NCBI GenBank assembly: GCA_963779485.1
Contig: CAVZYJ010000013.1
Coordinates: 434,001 to 498,000, forward strand
Origin: CAVVJA01 sp963779485
GTDB taxonomy: Bacteria; Actinomycetota; Actinomycetes; Mycobacteriales; Jatrophihabitantaceae
DNA length: 64,000 nt
Direction of reading: 5' to 3'
The stretch's first letter is position 1. Each line of letters opens with the position of its first letter. Below the pieces are notes generated by a model. The model was not told the DNA's origin. It worked only from the letters and a program-made list of their open reading frames with translations, and made no database searches. Positions 34,468 to 41,861 of this stretch are shown piece after piece. A program made the position numbers and the translations under genes.

Positions 34468-34510
34468 TCTTGGACTTATAGCCCTGGGGCGACGATAAGT
34501 CCAAGATCAC
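34464..34510. repeat. 47-bp palindromic intergenic element, copy 3, supplying two stop codons
   Basis: Arms of 17 bp, counting the flanking C/G pair (34463-34479 and 34495-34511), are perfect. The inner hairpin is GCCC-TG-GGGC. The whole gap between the convergent fdhD and DUF6457 genes is this element. TGA at 34465-34467 ends fdhD on the plus strand, and the mirror TGA at 34507-34509 ends DUF6457 on the minus strand; both proteins end Ser-stop from the same TCGTGA. Confidence 0.96.
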
Positions 34511-34779
34511 GATTCGGTCGGTCGGGACGCGGCGCGACGGCCATGCTCCGCGGCGAGGTGCTGCGCGATGGTGGCCGCATGCTCGAGTGCCGCCCGGTCA
34601 CCGCCCCGGCGACCTACCGCGAGCCCGACCAGGAATGTCGTGAGCGGAGCGGCGGGCCGGGCCACGCCGCGCGCCGCATCGCGCGCGATGTCGAGCACCA
34701 ACGCGGTGTCGATCGTGGGGGCATCGAGATCCAGGGCGGCCGCGAGCTCGGCGAGCCAGTCGGTCAAGACGTCACTCAT
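34507..34779 (-). CDS. DUF6457 small protein linked to molybdopterin genes
   Basis: A 90-residue, mostly helical acidic protein (TDWLAELAAALDLDAPTID, then LDIARDAARGVARPAAPLTTF). It resembles the DUF6457 family, found beside mobA and fdhD in actinobacteria; the function is unknown. A GGAAGGA site precedes the ATG. It follows mobA by 4 bases on the same strand. The stop lies inside palindromic element copy 3. Confidence 0.7.
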   Translation of the reverse strand: MSDVLTDWLAELAAALDLDAPTIDTALVLDIARDAARGVARPAAPLTTFLVGLAVGRRGGDRAALEHAATIAQHLAAEHGRRAASRPTES

Positions 34780-34783
34780 CCCG

Positions 34784-35371
34784 TCAGGATCCTTCCGGTG
34801 GTGGACCAGCGGCCAGCCGGGCTCGGGCCCGGACGAGGTCGGCCGGCGTGTCGCAGTCCAGGCCCCAGTCGTCCTCGTCCCGGACGAGCAGGACCGGGAC
34901 CCCGTCGAGCAGCCCGCGCATAGCCCGGCCGCGAGGCGGCTCCCGGGCGAGGGCTGCGACCAGGCTGGAGCGCCGCCAGGCCGCGGCCAGTGGATTGATT
35001 CGGCCCCCTCGATCGACGAGAACCGCGGCCTCGACGCCCGCCGTCTCCAACCCGCCGAGCAGCCGAACCACGGCTGGGCCGATCCAGGGCAGATCGGCGG
35101 CGAGCACCACGACCGCCGAGGCGCTCGTGCGTTCGATCCCCGCGGCCAGGGCCGCGACCGGACCTCCGCCGGGGGGAGATTCCCGACAGATCACCACGCC
35201 AGGAGGAGCGTCTCGCCAAGGCCCGACGACGACGGTGCACCGGGCCTCGGCAACCGCGTCGAGCACGTGGTCCACGAGCGAGCGGCCGTCAAGGTCGAGC
35301 CCCGGCTTGTCGACTCCGCCGAGTCGCGTGGCGGCGCCGCCGGCGAGAACGACCGCATCGAAGGGCGACAT
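34784..35371 (-). CDS. mobA: Molybdenum cofactor guanylyltransferase-like protein MobA
   Basis: A nucleotidyltransferase of about 195 residues. The N-terminal FDAVVLAGGAATRLGGVDKP is the NTP-binding loop and lysine of MobA/MocA enzymes; VVVLAADLPWI carries the metal-binding aspartate. MobA attaches GMP to molybdopterin; related enzymes use CTP, so the nucleotide is inferred. The fdhD neighbour supports a molybdenum role. Upstream ATGs at 35383 and 35386 are alternative starts. It is divergent from the prepilin peptidase-like gene. Confidence 0.8.
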   Translation of the reverse strand: MSPFDAVVLAGGAATRLGGVDKPGLDLDGRSLVDHVLDAVAEARCTVVVGPWRDAPPGVVICRESPPGGGPVAALAAGIERTSASAVVVLAADLPWIGPAVVRLLGGLETAGVEAAVLVDRGGRINPLAAAWRRSSLVAALAREPPRGRAMRGLLDGVPVLLVRDEDDWGLDCDTPADLVRARARLAAGPPPEGS

Positions 35372-35426
35372 CACGCGACTCATCATCGTCCGTCCACAGG
35401 CCGTCCCGAGGCGGCGTCCGGACCCC

Positions 35427-35432
35427 TAGGCT
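35427..35432 (+). promoter_or_regulatory. -10 hexamer TAGGCT, probable leaderless start of the peptidase gene
   Basis: TAGGCT ends 8 bases before the GTG at 35441, within leaderless spacing. The same hexamer precedes rarA. Confidence 0.4.
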
Positions 35433-35440
35433 CACAGCTC

Positions 35441-36112
35441 GTGCATGACGGGACACTGCCGGCGCTCGGCATCGCGCTCGTGACGGCGGTACTCGCGGGA
35501 CCGTATCTGGCCGGGCTGACCAGGACCGCGCCGGATCGGGCTCGCCCGCGATGGTGGCACGGGCAGCGAGCTACCGGTGGCCGGATCGCCGCGACGATCG
35601 TCATTGCCGCGATCCTGGCCGCGCTCGGTGCGCTCGCCACCGGCTGGGCCGGACCGTTGCCAGCGTTCGTGTGCCTCGCGTTGACGTGTGCCGTCCTCCT
35701 CGTCGTGGATGTCGAGTGCCGGCGGCTGCCGGACCGGCTGGTTGGGCCGGCGGCGCTCGCCGGTGCCGTGCTGCTGGCCGGTGCCACCGTCGTGACGGCG
35801 GACGCGAGCGCCTTCCTGCGGGCGACACTCGCGGCGGCGACGGCGTTCAGCACGCTGTTCCTCGCCGCGCTCGTCGCCCGGGGTGGCCTCGGATTCGGCG
35901 ACGTGAAGGTCGGGGCGTTGCTGGGCGGCCATCTCGGCTGGCTGGGATGGGCGCAGCTCGCGTACGGGCTGTTCGCCGGGTTCCTGGTCGGCGCGGTGGC
36001 GGCTTTCGTGCTCGTGGCGACGGGGCGAGCCTCGCTGCGAACCAGCCTTCCGTTCGGGCCGGCGCTGATCGCCGGCGCGTTCGCGATCGCGGCTGGCAGC
36101 GCGCTGTTCTGA
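35441..36112 (+). CDS. A24 family prepilin peptidase-like membrane protein
   Basis: A 223-residue protein with about six membrane helices. Two aspartates mark the aspartic peptidase site: one in DVECRRLPDRLVGP and one in GGLGFGDVKVGALLGG (GxGD motif). It lacks the cysteine-rich methylase domain of PilD, as is common for actinobacterial type IV leader peptidases. Such enzymes process prepilins; no pilin genes are in the window. It ends 13 bases before aroC, a conserved neighbourhood in actinobacteria. Confidence 0.85.
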   Translation: MHDGTLPALGIALVTAVLAGPYLAGLTRTAPDRARPRWWHGQRATGGRIAATIVIAAILAALGALATGWAGPLPAFVCLALTCAVLLVVDVECRRLPDRLVGPAALAGAVLLAGATVVTADASAFLRATLAAATAFSTLFLAALVARGGLGFGDVKVGALLGGHLGWLGWAQLAYGLFAGFLVGAVAAFVLVATGRASLRTSLPFGPALIAGAFAIAAGSALF

Positions 36113-36125
36113 AAGACTGGCGGAT

Positions 36126-37334
36126 GTGTTGCGTTACCTGACCGCCGGCGAGTCGCACGGCCCGGCGCTCGTCGCGGTGCTGGAGGGGATGCCCGCCGGA
36201 GTGCAGATCACCACCCGCGAGCTGGCCGACGAGCTGGCCCGGCGTCGGCTCGGGTACGGGCGGGGCGCCCGCATGAGCTTCGAAGCCGACGAGGTGGAGC
36301 TGACCGGCGGGGTGCGCCACGGGCAGACGCTGGGCGGCCCGATCGCGGTCCGGGTGGGCAACAGCGAGTGGCCGAAGTGGGAGACGGTGATGGCTGCGGA
36401 TCCGGTCGACCCGGACGTCCTCGCCGCGCAGAGCCGAAACGCCCCGCTGACCCGCCCCCGTCCCGGACACGCTGACCTCGCCGGGATGCAGAAATACGAC
36501 GTGGCCGACGCGCGCCCGGTTCTGGAGCGGGCGAGCGCCCGGGAGACCGCGGCACGGGTGGCCGTGGGTGCCGTCGCCCGAGCGTTTCTCCGCCAGGTGG
36601 TCGGAGCCGAGGTGTTGAGCCACGTGGTGGCCATCGGCGGCGTCAGCGCGCCCGCCGGCGTGGTTCCGACGCCCGGCGCCGAGCAGCACGTCGACGACTC
36701 CCCGGTGCGATGCGCGGACGAGACGGCGAGTGCGGCCATGGTGGCCGAGATCGACGCCACCCGAAAGGCCGGTGACACCCTCGGCGGAGTCGTGGAGGTC
36801 CTCGTCTACGGTCTGCCGCCGGGTTTGGGCAGCCACGTCCAGGGCGATCGGCGCCTTGATGCTCGACTGGCCGGTGCTCTCATGAGCATCCAGGCCATCA
36901 AGGGAGTAGAGGTCGGTGACGGCTTCGAGCTGGCCCGCCTGCGCGGCTCGCAGGCCCACGACGAGATCGTGCGGGCGGAGGGCGCGATTCGGCGAGTCAC
37001 CGGCCGGTCGGGAGGCACCGAGGGCGGAATGACGACCGGCGAGGTGTTGCGGGTCCGAGCGGCTATGAAGCCGATCTCCACCGTTCCTCGTGCGCTCGCC
37101 ACCGTGGACACGGCCTCGGGGGACGCCGCTGTGGCGATCAACCAGCGTTCCGACGTGTGCGCAGTGCCCGCCGCCGGCGTCGTTGCCGAGGCGATGGTTG
37201 CCCTCGTCGTGGCCGATGCGGTCCTCGAGAAGTTCGGCGGCGACTCGGTCGAGGAGACGCGGCGAAACCTAGCCAGCTACCTCAAGCGGCTGGCCGATCG
37301 GGGCCTGTCCGCGACCCCGGACCCGACGAGCTGA
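36126..37334 (+). CDS. aroC: Chorismate synthase
   Basis: AroC converts EPSP to chorismate using reduced FMN. The 402-residue protein shows the N-terminal YLTAGESHGPALVAVLEGMP, RPGHADLAGMQKYDVADARP, ERASARETAARVAVGAVA, and IKGVEVGDGF. The GTG at 36126 fits the family start. The shikimate run aroC-aroK-aroB-aroQ follows with short gaps or overlaps. Confidence 0.97.
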   Translation: MLRYLTAGESHGPALVAVLEGMPAGVQITTRELADELARRRLGYGRGARMSFEADEVELTGGVRHGQTLGGPIAVRVGNSEWPKWETVMAADPVDPDVLAAQSRNAPLTRPRPGHADLAGMQKYDVADARPVLERASARETAARVAVGAVARAFLRQVVGAEVLSHVVAIGGVSAPAGVVPTPGAEQHVDDSPVRCADETASAAMVAEIDATRKAGDTLGGVVEVLVYGLPPGLGSHVQGDRRLDARLAGALMSIQAIKGVEVGDGFELARLRGSQAHDEIVRAEGAIRRVTGRSGGTEGGMTTGEVLRVRAAMKPISTVPRALATVDTASGDAAVAINQRSDVCAVPAAGVVAEAMVALVVADAVLEKFGGDSVEETRRNLASYLKRLADRGLSATPDPTS

Positions 37335-37336
37335 CC

Positions 37337-37879
37337 GTGACCCCGAAAGTTCTGCTGATCGGCCTGCCCGGCACCGGGAAGAGCAGCGTCGGTCGGCGGG
37401 TGGCCGAGCGCCTGGGAACCGAGTTCGCGGACACCGACTCCATGATCGAGGCCCGGACCGGGCGGGCGATCGCCCGCATCTTCGCCGACGACGGCGAGCC
37501 GGCATTTCGGCAGCTCGAGGCGCGCGTGGTGGCCGACGCGCTTACCGGGTTTCCCGGCGTGCTGGCGGTCGGCGGTGGCGCGGTGATCACTGAATCGACC
37601 CGGCAGGCCATCGCGGCGAGCGGGGTACCCGTGGTTCTGCTGCAAACCCAGCTCACGACGTTGGCCAACCGCGTCGGCAGCGGATCGGGTCGGCCCCTGC
37701 TCACCGACGATCCGCAGGTACGGCTGGGGGAGCTCGCGGCCGCCCGCGAACCGGTCTACCGCTCGCTGGCGAGCTTGATCGTCGATACCGAACGGCGGAG
37801 CACGGCCCGGGTCGCGGACGTCATCTGCCGGATGCTGGACGATCTGGCTCATGCGCGAGGAACTCGTGCCGATGAATGA
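37337..37879 (+). CDS. aroK: Shikimate kinase
   Basis: AroK phosphorylates shikimate. The 180-residue protein has Walker A LIGLPGTGKSSVGRRVA, the shikimate-binding ADTDSMIEARTGR, and VLAVGGGAVI. A lid arginine lies in GSGRPLLTD. It starts 2 bases after the aroC stop and overlaps the aroB start by 8 bases. Confidence 0.95.
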   Translation: MTPKVLLIGLPGTGKSSVGRRVAERLGTEFADTDSMIEARTGRAIARIFADDGEPAFRQLEARVVADALTGFPGVLAVGGGAVITESTRQAIAASGVPVVLLQTQLTTLANRVGSGSGRPLLTDDPQVRLGELAAAREPVYRSLASLIVDTERRSTARVADVICRMLDDLAHARGTRADE

Positions 37880-38954
37880 CGCGGTGACCCGGATCCGGGT
37901 CTCGGGGATCATGCCCTACGACGTCGTCGTCGGGCAGGGGTTGCTGGGGGAGCTGGGCGCGCTGCTGGCCGGCGCGACGCAAGTCGCGATCATTCACCCT
38001 GGGGTTCTCCGGACGAGCGCCGACGCGGCCCGCGACGACCTGGTCGCGCACGGCTTCGCGGCCCATACCGTCGAGGTGCCGGACGGTGAGGACGCCAAGA
38101 CAATGCGGGTCGCCGAGTACTGCTGGGACGTCCTGGGCCGGATCGGCTTCACCCGGTCCGACGCGATCGTCGGCCTGGGCGGGGGCGCTACCACCGACCT
38201 GGCCGGGTGGGTCGCCGCGTCGTGGCTGCGGGGCGTGCGTGTCGTCCAGGTGCCGACGACGCTCGCCGGGATGGTCGACGCCGCGGTCGGTGGCAAGACG
38301 GGAGTCAACACCGAACACGGCAAGAATCTGGTCGGCGCGTTCTATCCGCCGGCGGGGGTCCTTTGCGATCTCGGTGCGCTGTCCACGGTGCCGCGGAGCG
38401 ACTACGTGACCGGGCTGGCCGAGGTGGTCAAGTACGGTTTCATCGCCGATCCGGTGATCCTCGACCTCGTCGAGGCCGACCCCTCGGCGGTCACGGTCGC
38501 CGGCCATCCGGCCGAGCGGGAGTTGATCGAGCGGTCGGTCCGGGTCAAGGCCGAGGTGGTCGCATCGGACTTCACCGAGCAGGGACTGCGCCAGATCCTC
38601 AACTACGGCCACACCCTCGGCCACGCGATCGAGCGCGCGGAGCGCTACCGATGGCGCCACGGCGCGGCGATCTCGGTCGGGCTGGTGTACGCGGCCGCGT
38701 TGGGTCGGGTGCTCGGCCGGCTCGACGACGCCACGGCCGATCGGCATCGGACCGTCCTCGCCGCGCTGGGGCTGCCCACGAGCTACCGGACGGACGCGTT
38801 CCCGGCGTTGCTCGAGACGATGCGAGTGGACAAGAAGGCTCGCGGCACGCGGCTGCGGTTCGTCGTCCTGGACGGACTGGCGCGACCGGTCGTGGTAGAC
38901 AGCCCGGACCCGGCGATTCTGGTGGCTGCGTACTCGGAGGTGGCAGATGGCTGA
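37872..38954 (+). CDS. aroB: 3-Dehydroquinate synthase
   Basis: AroB makes 3-dehydroquinate from DAHP with NAD and a metal. The 360-residue protein has VEVPDGEDAKT, the dinucleotide segment VGLGGGATTDLAGWVAASW, VPTTLAGMVDAAVGGKTGV, and the metal histidines in NYGHTLGHAIERAE. I chose the ATG at 37872, with GAGGAA upstream; an in-frame ATG at 37851 adds seven residues. It overlaps aroK and aroQ. Confidence 0.95.
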   Translation: MNDAVTRIRVSGIMPYDVVVGQGLLGELGALLAGATQVAIIHPGVLRTSADAARDDLVAHGFAAHTVEVPDGEDAKTMRVAEYCWDVLGRIGFTRSDAIVGLGGGATTDLAGWVAASWLRGVRVVQVPTTLAGMVDAAVGGKTGVNTEHGKNLVGAFYPPAGVLCDLGALSTVPRSDYVTGLAEVVKYGFIADPVILDLVEADPSAVTVAGHPAERELIERSVRVKAEVVASDFTEQGLRQILNYGHTLGHAIERAERYRWRHGAAISVGLVYAAALGRVLGRLDDATADRHRTVLAALGLPTSYRTDAFPALLETMRVDKKARGTRLRFVVLDGLARPVVVDSPDPAILVAAYSEVADG

Positions 38955-39400
38955 GGAGGACCGGCGCGTCCTCGTCCTGAACGGCCCGAATCTGGGCCGG
39001 CTGGGCTCGCGCGAACCCCAGGTCTACGGGACGACGACCTACGCCGAACTGGAGGCGCTGTGCGTCCGCGGCGGGGCGGAGCTGGGGCTCGCCGTGCAGG
39101 TGCGGCAGACCGACAGCGAGGCTGAGCTGCTGGGCTGGCTGCACGAGGCGGCGGACGCGGGCGTACCGGTGGTGCTGAACGCGGCCGCGTTGACGCATAC
39201 CTCGGTGGCCTGTGCGCGACGCCTGCGCGACGCGGACCGCACCCCTGGTGGAGGTGCACATCAGCAACGTGCATGCCCGAGAAGAGTTCCGGCACCACTC
39301 CTACGTCTCGGCGGTGGCGAGCGGCGTGATCGTCGGCCTGGGCGTCGAGGGCTACGTCCTCGCCCTGTCCTGGCTGGCGTCCACGACGCGCGACCGATGA
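38947..39400 (+). CDS. aroQ: Type II 3-dehydroquinate dehydratase, with one frame break
   Basis: AroQ dehydrates 3-dehydroquinate. The first part has LVLNGPNLGRLGSREPQVYG with the catalytic tyrosine, and VVLNAAALTHTSVA. After about 39211 the alignment continues in another frame as PLVEVHISNVHAREEFRHHS, which carries the catalytic histidine region. An extra T between GCC and GTG explains the shift (+1). With the break repaired the protein would be about 150 residues, the normal length. It overlaps aroB by 8 bases. Confidence 0.88.
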
Positions 39401-39483
39401 TCCGACAGCGCCGTCGGTAGGATCGACCCCGGCCCCGTGCTGGCCTGCGCCCAATCCACCGAACGAGGAGATGTGACCGCTCC

Positions 39484-40047
39484 GTGGCGACCACGAACGA
39501 CCTGAAGAACGGCCTGGTGCTCAACCTCGACGGCCAGCTGTGGACGGTTGTGGAATTCCAGCACGTCAAGCCCGGTAAGGGCGGCGCCTTTGTCCGCACG
39601 ACTCTGAAGAACGTGCTCTCGGGCAAGGTCGTCGACCGGACCTTCAACGCTGGCACCAAGGTGGAGACGGCCACCGTCGACAAGCGCGGCATGACCTACC
39701 TCTACCGCGAGGGCACCGATTTCGTGTTCATGGACGGCGCCACCTTCGACCAGGTGCACGTGCCGGCCGTGACGGTCGGCGACGGCGCGAGCTACCTGCT
39801 CGACAATGCCGAGGCGGTTGTGGCCATCCACGACGGCACGCCGCTGTACGTGGAGCTGCCGACGAGCGTCGAGCTGGTCATCTCCCATACCGACCCCGGC
39901 GTGCAGGGCGACCGGTCGACCGGCGGCACGAAGCCGGCCACTCTGGAGACGGGCGCGGAGATCCAGGTCCCGCTGTTCGTCACGACCGGCGAGAAGGTCA
40001 AGGTCGACACGCGGGACGGCCGGTACCTGGGCCGGGTCAGCAGTTGA
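39484..40047 (+). CDS. efp: Elongation factor P
   Basis: EF-P helps ribosomes through polyproline stretches. The 187-residue protein starts MATTNDLKNGLVLNLDGQLW; the loop VKPGKGGAF carries Lys32 at the position that reaches the ribosomal P site. KOW-like and two OB domains follow, ending with FVTTGEKVKVDTRDGRYLGR. The GTG start is 13 bases from GAGGAG, rather far, and an ATGTGA start-stop lies in between. Confidence 0.96.
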   Translation: MATTNDLKNGLVLNLDGQLWTVVEFQHVKPGKGGAFVRTTLKNVLSGKVVDRTFNAGTKVETATVDKRGMTYLYREGTDFVFMDGATFDQVHVPAVTVGDGASYLLDNAEAVVAIHDGTPLYVELPTSVELVISHTDPGVQGDRSTGGTKPATLETGAEIQVPLFVTTGEKVKVDTRDGRYLGRVSS

Positions 40048-40060
40048 CGAGCGAGCGTCG

Positions 40061-40474
40061 GTGAGTGCCCGTAGCAAGGCTCGCAAGCGAGCCATCGACC
40101 TGCTCTACGAAGCCGATCTACGCGGCACGGACCCGGTCGCGACGGTCGCGGAGCGAGTGGCGCTGGGCGAGCCGCCGATCAACGACTACACGATCGCGCT
40201 GGTCGAAGGCGTGGCCGAGCACCGCGATCGCATCGACGAGATCCTCGCCGGCTACGCCGAGGGCTGGACGATCGCCCGGATGCCCGGCGTCGATCGGGCC
40301 ATCCTGCGGGTGGGCCTGTACGAGCTGCTGTGGCGCGCCGATGTCCCGGACGCGGTCGCCATCGACGAGGCGGTCGAACTGGCCAAGCTGCTGTCGACCG
40401 ACGAGTCGCCCCGCTTCGTCAACGGCCTTCTCGCTCGCGTGCTGCGGGACCGGCCCGATCTGGTCGCCAGCTGA
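40061..40474 (+). CDS. nusB: Transcription antitermination factor NusB
   Basis: NusB binds boxA RNA with ribosomal protein S10 during rRNA antitermination. The 137-residue helical protein has SARSKARKRAIDLLYEADLR, RMPGVDRAILRVGLYELLW and SPRFVNGLLARVLRD. The GTG at 40061 fits the family start. It follows efp by 13 bases, as in other actinobacteria, and is followed by palindromic element copy 4. Confidence 0.95.
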   Translation: MSARSKARKRAIDLLYEADLRGTDPVATVAERVALGEPPINDYTIALVEGVAEHRDRIDEILAGYAEGWTIARMPGVDRAILRVGLYELLWRADVPDAVAIDEAVELAKLLSTDESPRFVNGLLARVLRDRPDLVAS

Positions 40475-40485
40475 CAATTCTTCTC

Positions 40486-40532
40486 GTGATCTTGGACATG
40501 TCGGCGCTATGCGGCAGTAAGTCCAAGATCAC
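40486..40532. repeat. 47-bp palindromic intergenic element, copy 4
   Basis: Arms GTGATCTTGGAC (40486-40497) and GTCCAAGATCAC (40521-40532) are perfect over 12 bp; the next pair is broken by an A. The flanking C/G pair is kept. The centre, GCGCTATGC-like, is the most diverged of the set. It lies between the convergent nusB and bldD genes, 11 bases after the nusB stop. Confidence 0.93.
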
Positions 40533-40572
40533 GATCGGCTGGGAAGGGTTGGGTGGACTGCCGAGGTGACGT

Positions 40573-41109
40573 TTAGGGTTCGCCGTCGAGAATCAGCGAC
40601 TCCGGCGTCAGCACCTGCCACCGGACCAGCTGCTCGGTCAGGCCCTGCTCCGAGGTGTCGTAGATGATCGACAGCGACCGCAGGTCCTCGGAGCGAATGG
40701 ACAGCACCCGATTGCCGTAGTCGCCGCGCCGCCGCTGGATGGCCGCGGCGAACCGGGCCAGCGGGGCGATCTCCTCGTGCTGCATCGTCTGCAGCCGCTC
40801 CAGGTTCAGCACGATCTTCGACAGCCCCGGAGCCGTCGACATGGGCGGCTGCTCGTCCGGGAGCAGCTCGCCGACCGGAACGCCGTAGAACTCCGCCAGT
40901 TCCGCCAACCGTTGCACCGAGACCGCGCGGTCGCCGCGCTCGTACGAGCCGACGACCACGGCTTTCCACCGGCCACCGGACTTGCGTTCGACGCCATGCA
41001 GCGACAGGTGCTGTTGCGCGCGAATGGCGCGCAACTTACTGCCGAGGGCGCGCGCGTACTCCCGACTGTCGCCCGATTCGTGGCCGTTGTTACCGCTCAC
41101 TGCAAGCAT
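40573..41109 (-). CDS. bldD: BldD-type c-di-GMP-responsive developmental regulator
   Basis: A 178-residue DNA-binding protein. The N-terminal helix-turn-helix (about 18-85) reads LGSKLRAIRAQQHLSLHGVE and GSYERGDRAVSVQRLAEL, closely matching Streptomyces BldD. The C-terminal domain holds the c-di-GMP signature RxD-X8-RxxD: Arg128-Gly-Asp130, eight residues, then Arg139-Ser-Glu-Asp142. In Streptomyces, c-di-GMP drives BldD dimerisation and represses sporulation genes. An imperfect BldD box lies 44 bases upstream, suggesting autoregulation. It is divergent from pyrR. Confidence 0.93.
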   Translation of the reverse strand: MLAVSGNNGHESGDSREYARALGSKLRAIRAQQHLSLHGVERKSGGRWKAVVVGSYERGDRAVSVQRLAELAEFYGVPVGELLPDEQPPMSTAPGLSKIVLNLERLQTMQHEEIAPLARFAAAIQRRRGDYGNRVLSIRSEDLRSLSIIYDTSEQGLTEQLVRWQVLTPESLILDGEP

Positions 41110-41152
41110 CCCCGTTCATGTCTTATGTGGCTCGCGCCTGTCTATCGGGACG

Positions 41153-41167
41153 GTAACGCGCCGTGAT
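41153..41167. promoter_or_regulatory. Imperfect BldD box upstream of bldD
   Basis: GTAACGCGCCGTGAT matches seven of the nine fixed positions of the known BldD consensus nTnACnC(A/T)GnGTnAn; the central W and G are replaced. It lies 44 bases upstream of the bldD start, in the divergent gap with pyrR. BldD represses its own gene in Streptomyces, which supports the reading. Confidence 0.5.
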
Positions 41168-41236
41168 CGGTGCGTCAACAACCACCCGTGACCGGGCACT
41201 GCTAGGGTGGGCGCCGTCGACATCCTTTAAGGGCCC

Positions 41237-41258
41237 GTCCAGTGAGGCGGACAAGGAG
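41237..41258 (+). promoter_or_regulatory. PyrR-binding hairpin next to the pyrR ribosome site
   Basis: GTCC (41237-41240) and GGAC (41249-41252) form a stem whose 8-base loop AGTGAGGC matches the conserved CNGNGAGG-type PyrR recognition loop. AAGGAGG (41252-41258), the pyrR ribosome site, abuts the stem. UMP-bound PyrR would therefore block translation initiation of the operon, as described for mycobacteria, rather than act through an attenuator. Confidence 0.75.
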
Positions 41259-41267
41259 GTCAAAGGC

Positions 41268-41861
41268 TTGTACGAATCTGCGCCGGGTGCTGCGGCACCC
41301 ATTCTCATGGCGGCGGATGTTACTCGTGTCATCGACCGCATGGCCCACCAGATTCTTGAGAAAACCAATGGTGGCGCAAATCTGGCGCTTGTCGGGATAC
41401 CAACTCGGGGCGTACCCCTCGCGGCACGATTAGCTAACAGAATTGGGATTTTCGAGAACGTCACCGTGCCGGTCGGCCGCCTGGACATCACGCTCTACCG
41501 GGACGATCTCCGGCTGCGGGGCATTCGACCCCTTGCCGAGACCGTCGAGCCGGACGGTGGCGTCACCGACCGGCTGATCATTCTCGTCGACGACGTGCTG
41601 TTCTCGGGTCGAACGGTGCGAGCCGCGCTCGACGCGCTGCGGGATCTGGGTCGTCCGCGCACGGTCCAACTGGCCGTGCTCGTGGATCGCGGTCACCGCG
41701 AGTTACCAATACGGGCCGACTACGTCGGAAAGAACCTACCGACAGCTGTTCACCAGACGGTGCGGGTGCTGCTCACCGAGACCGACGGACGGGATGCCGT
41801 GTTCGTCGAAGAGACCCGAGTCGTCGCTGGTGAGACATCTGCGACCGGAGGTATCGCGTGA
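41268..41861 (+). CDS. pyrR: Pyrimidine operon regulator PyrR
   Basis: PyrR is an RNA-binding regulator with a uracil phosphoribosyltransferase fold. The 197-residue protein has LVGIPTRGVPLAARLA, the PRPP loop LIILVDDVLFSGRTVRAAL, and DRGHRELPIRADYVGKNLPT. The TTG at 41268 has AAGGAGG 9 bases upstream; a far upstream start at 41163 would translate the leader hairpin and is unlikely. It heads the UMP operon and overlaps pyrB by 4 bases (GTGA). Confidence 0.95.
   Translation: MYESAPGAAAPILMAADVTRVIDRMAHQILEKTNGGANLALVGIPTRGVPLAARLANRIGIFENVTVPVGRLDITLYRDDLRLRGIRPLAETVEPDGGVTDRLIILVDDVLFSGRTVRAALDALRDLGRPRTVQLAVLVDRGHRELPIRADYVGKNLPTAVHQTVRVLLTETDGRDAVFVEETRVVAGETSATGGIA

Noticed and set aside
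39465..39490. A frame break at the efp start, because GAGGAG is 13 bases from the GTG
   Set aside because: The protein starts exactly like other actinobacterial EF-P proteins, so the coding frame needs no change.
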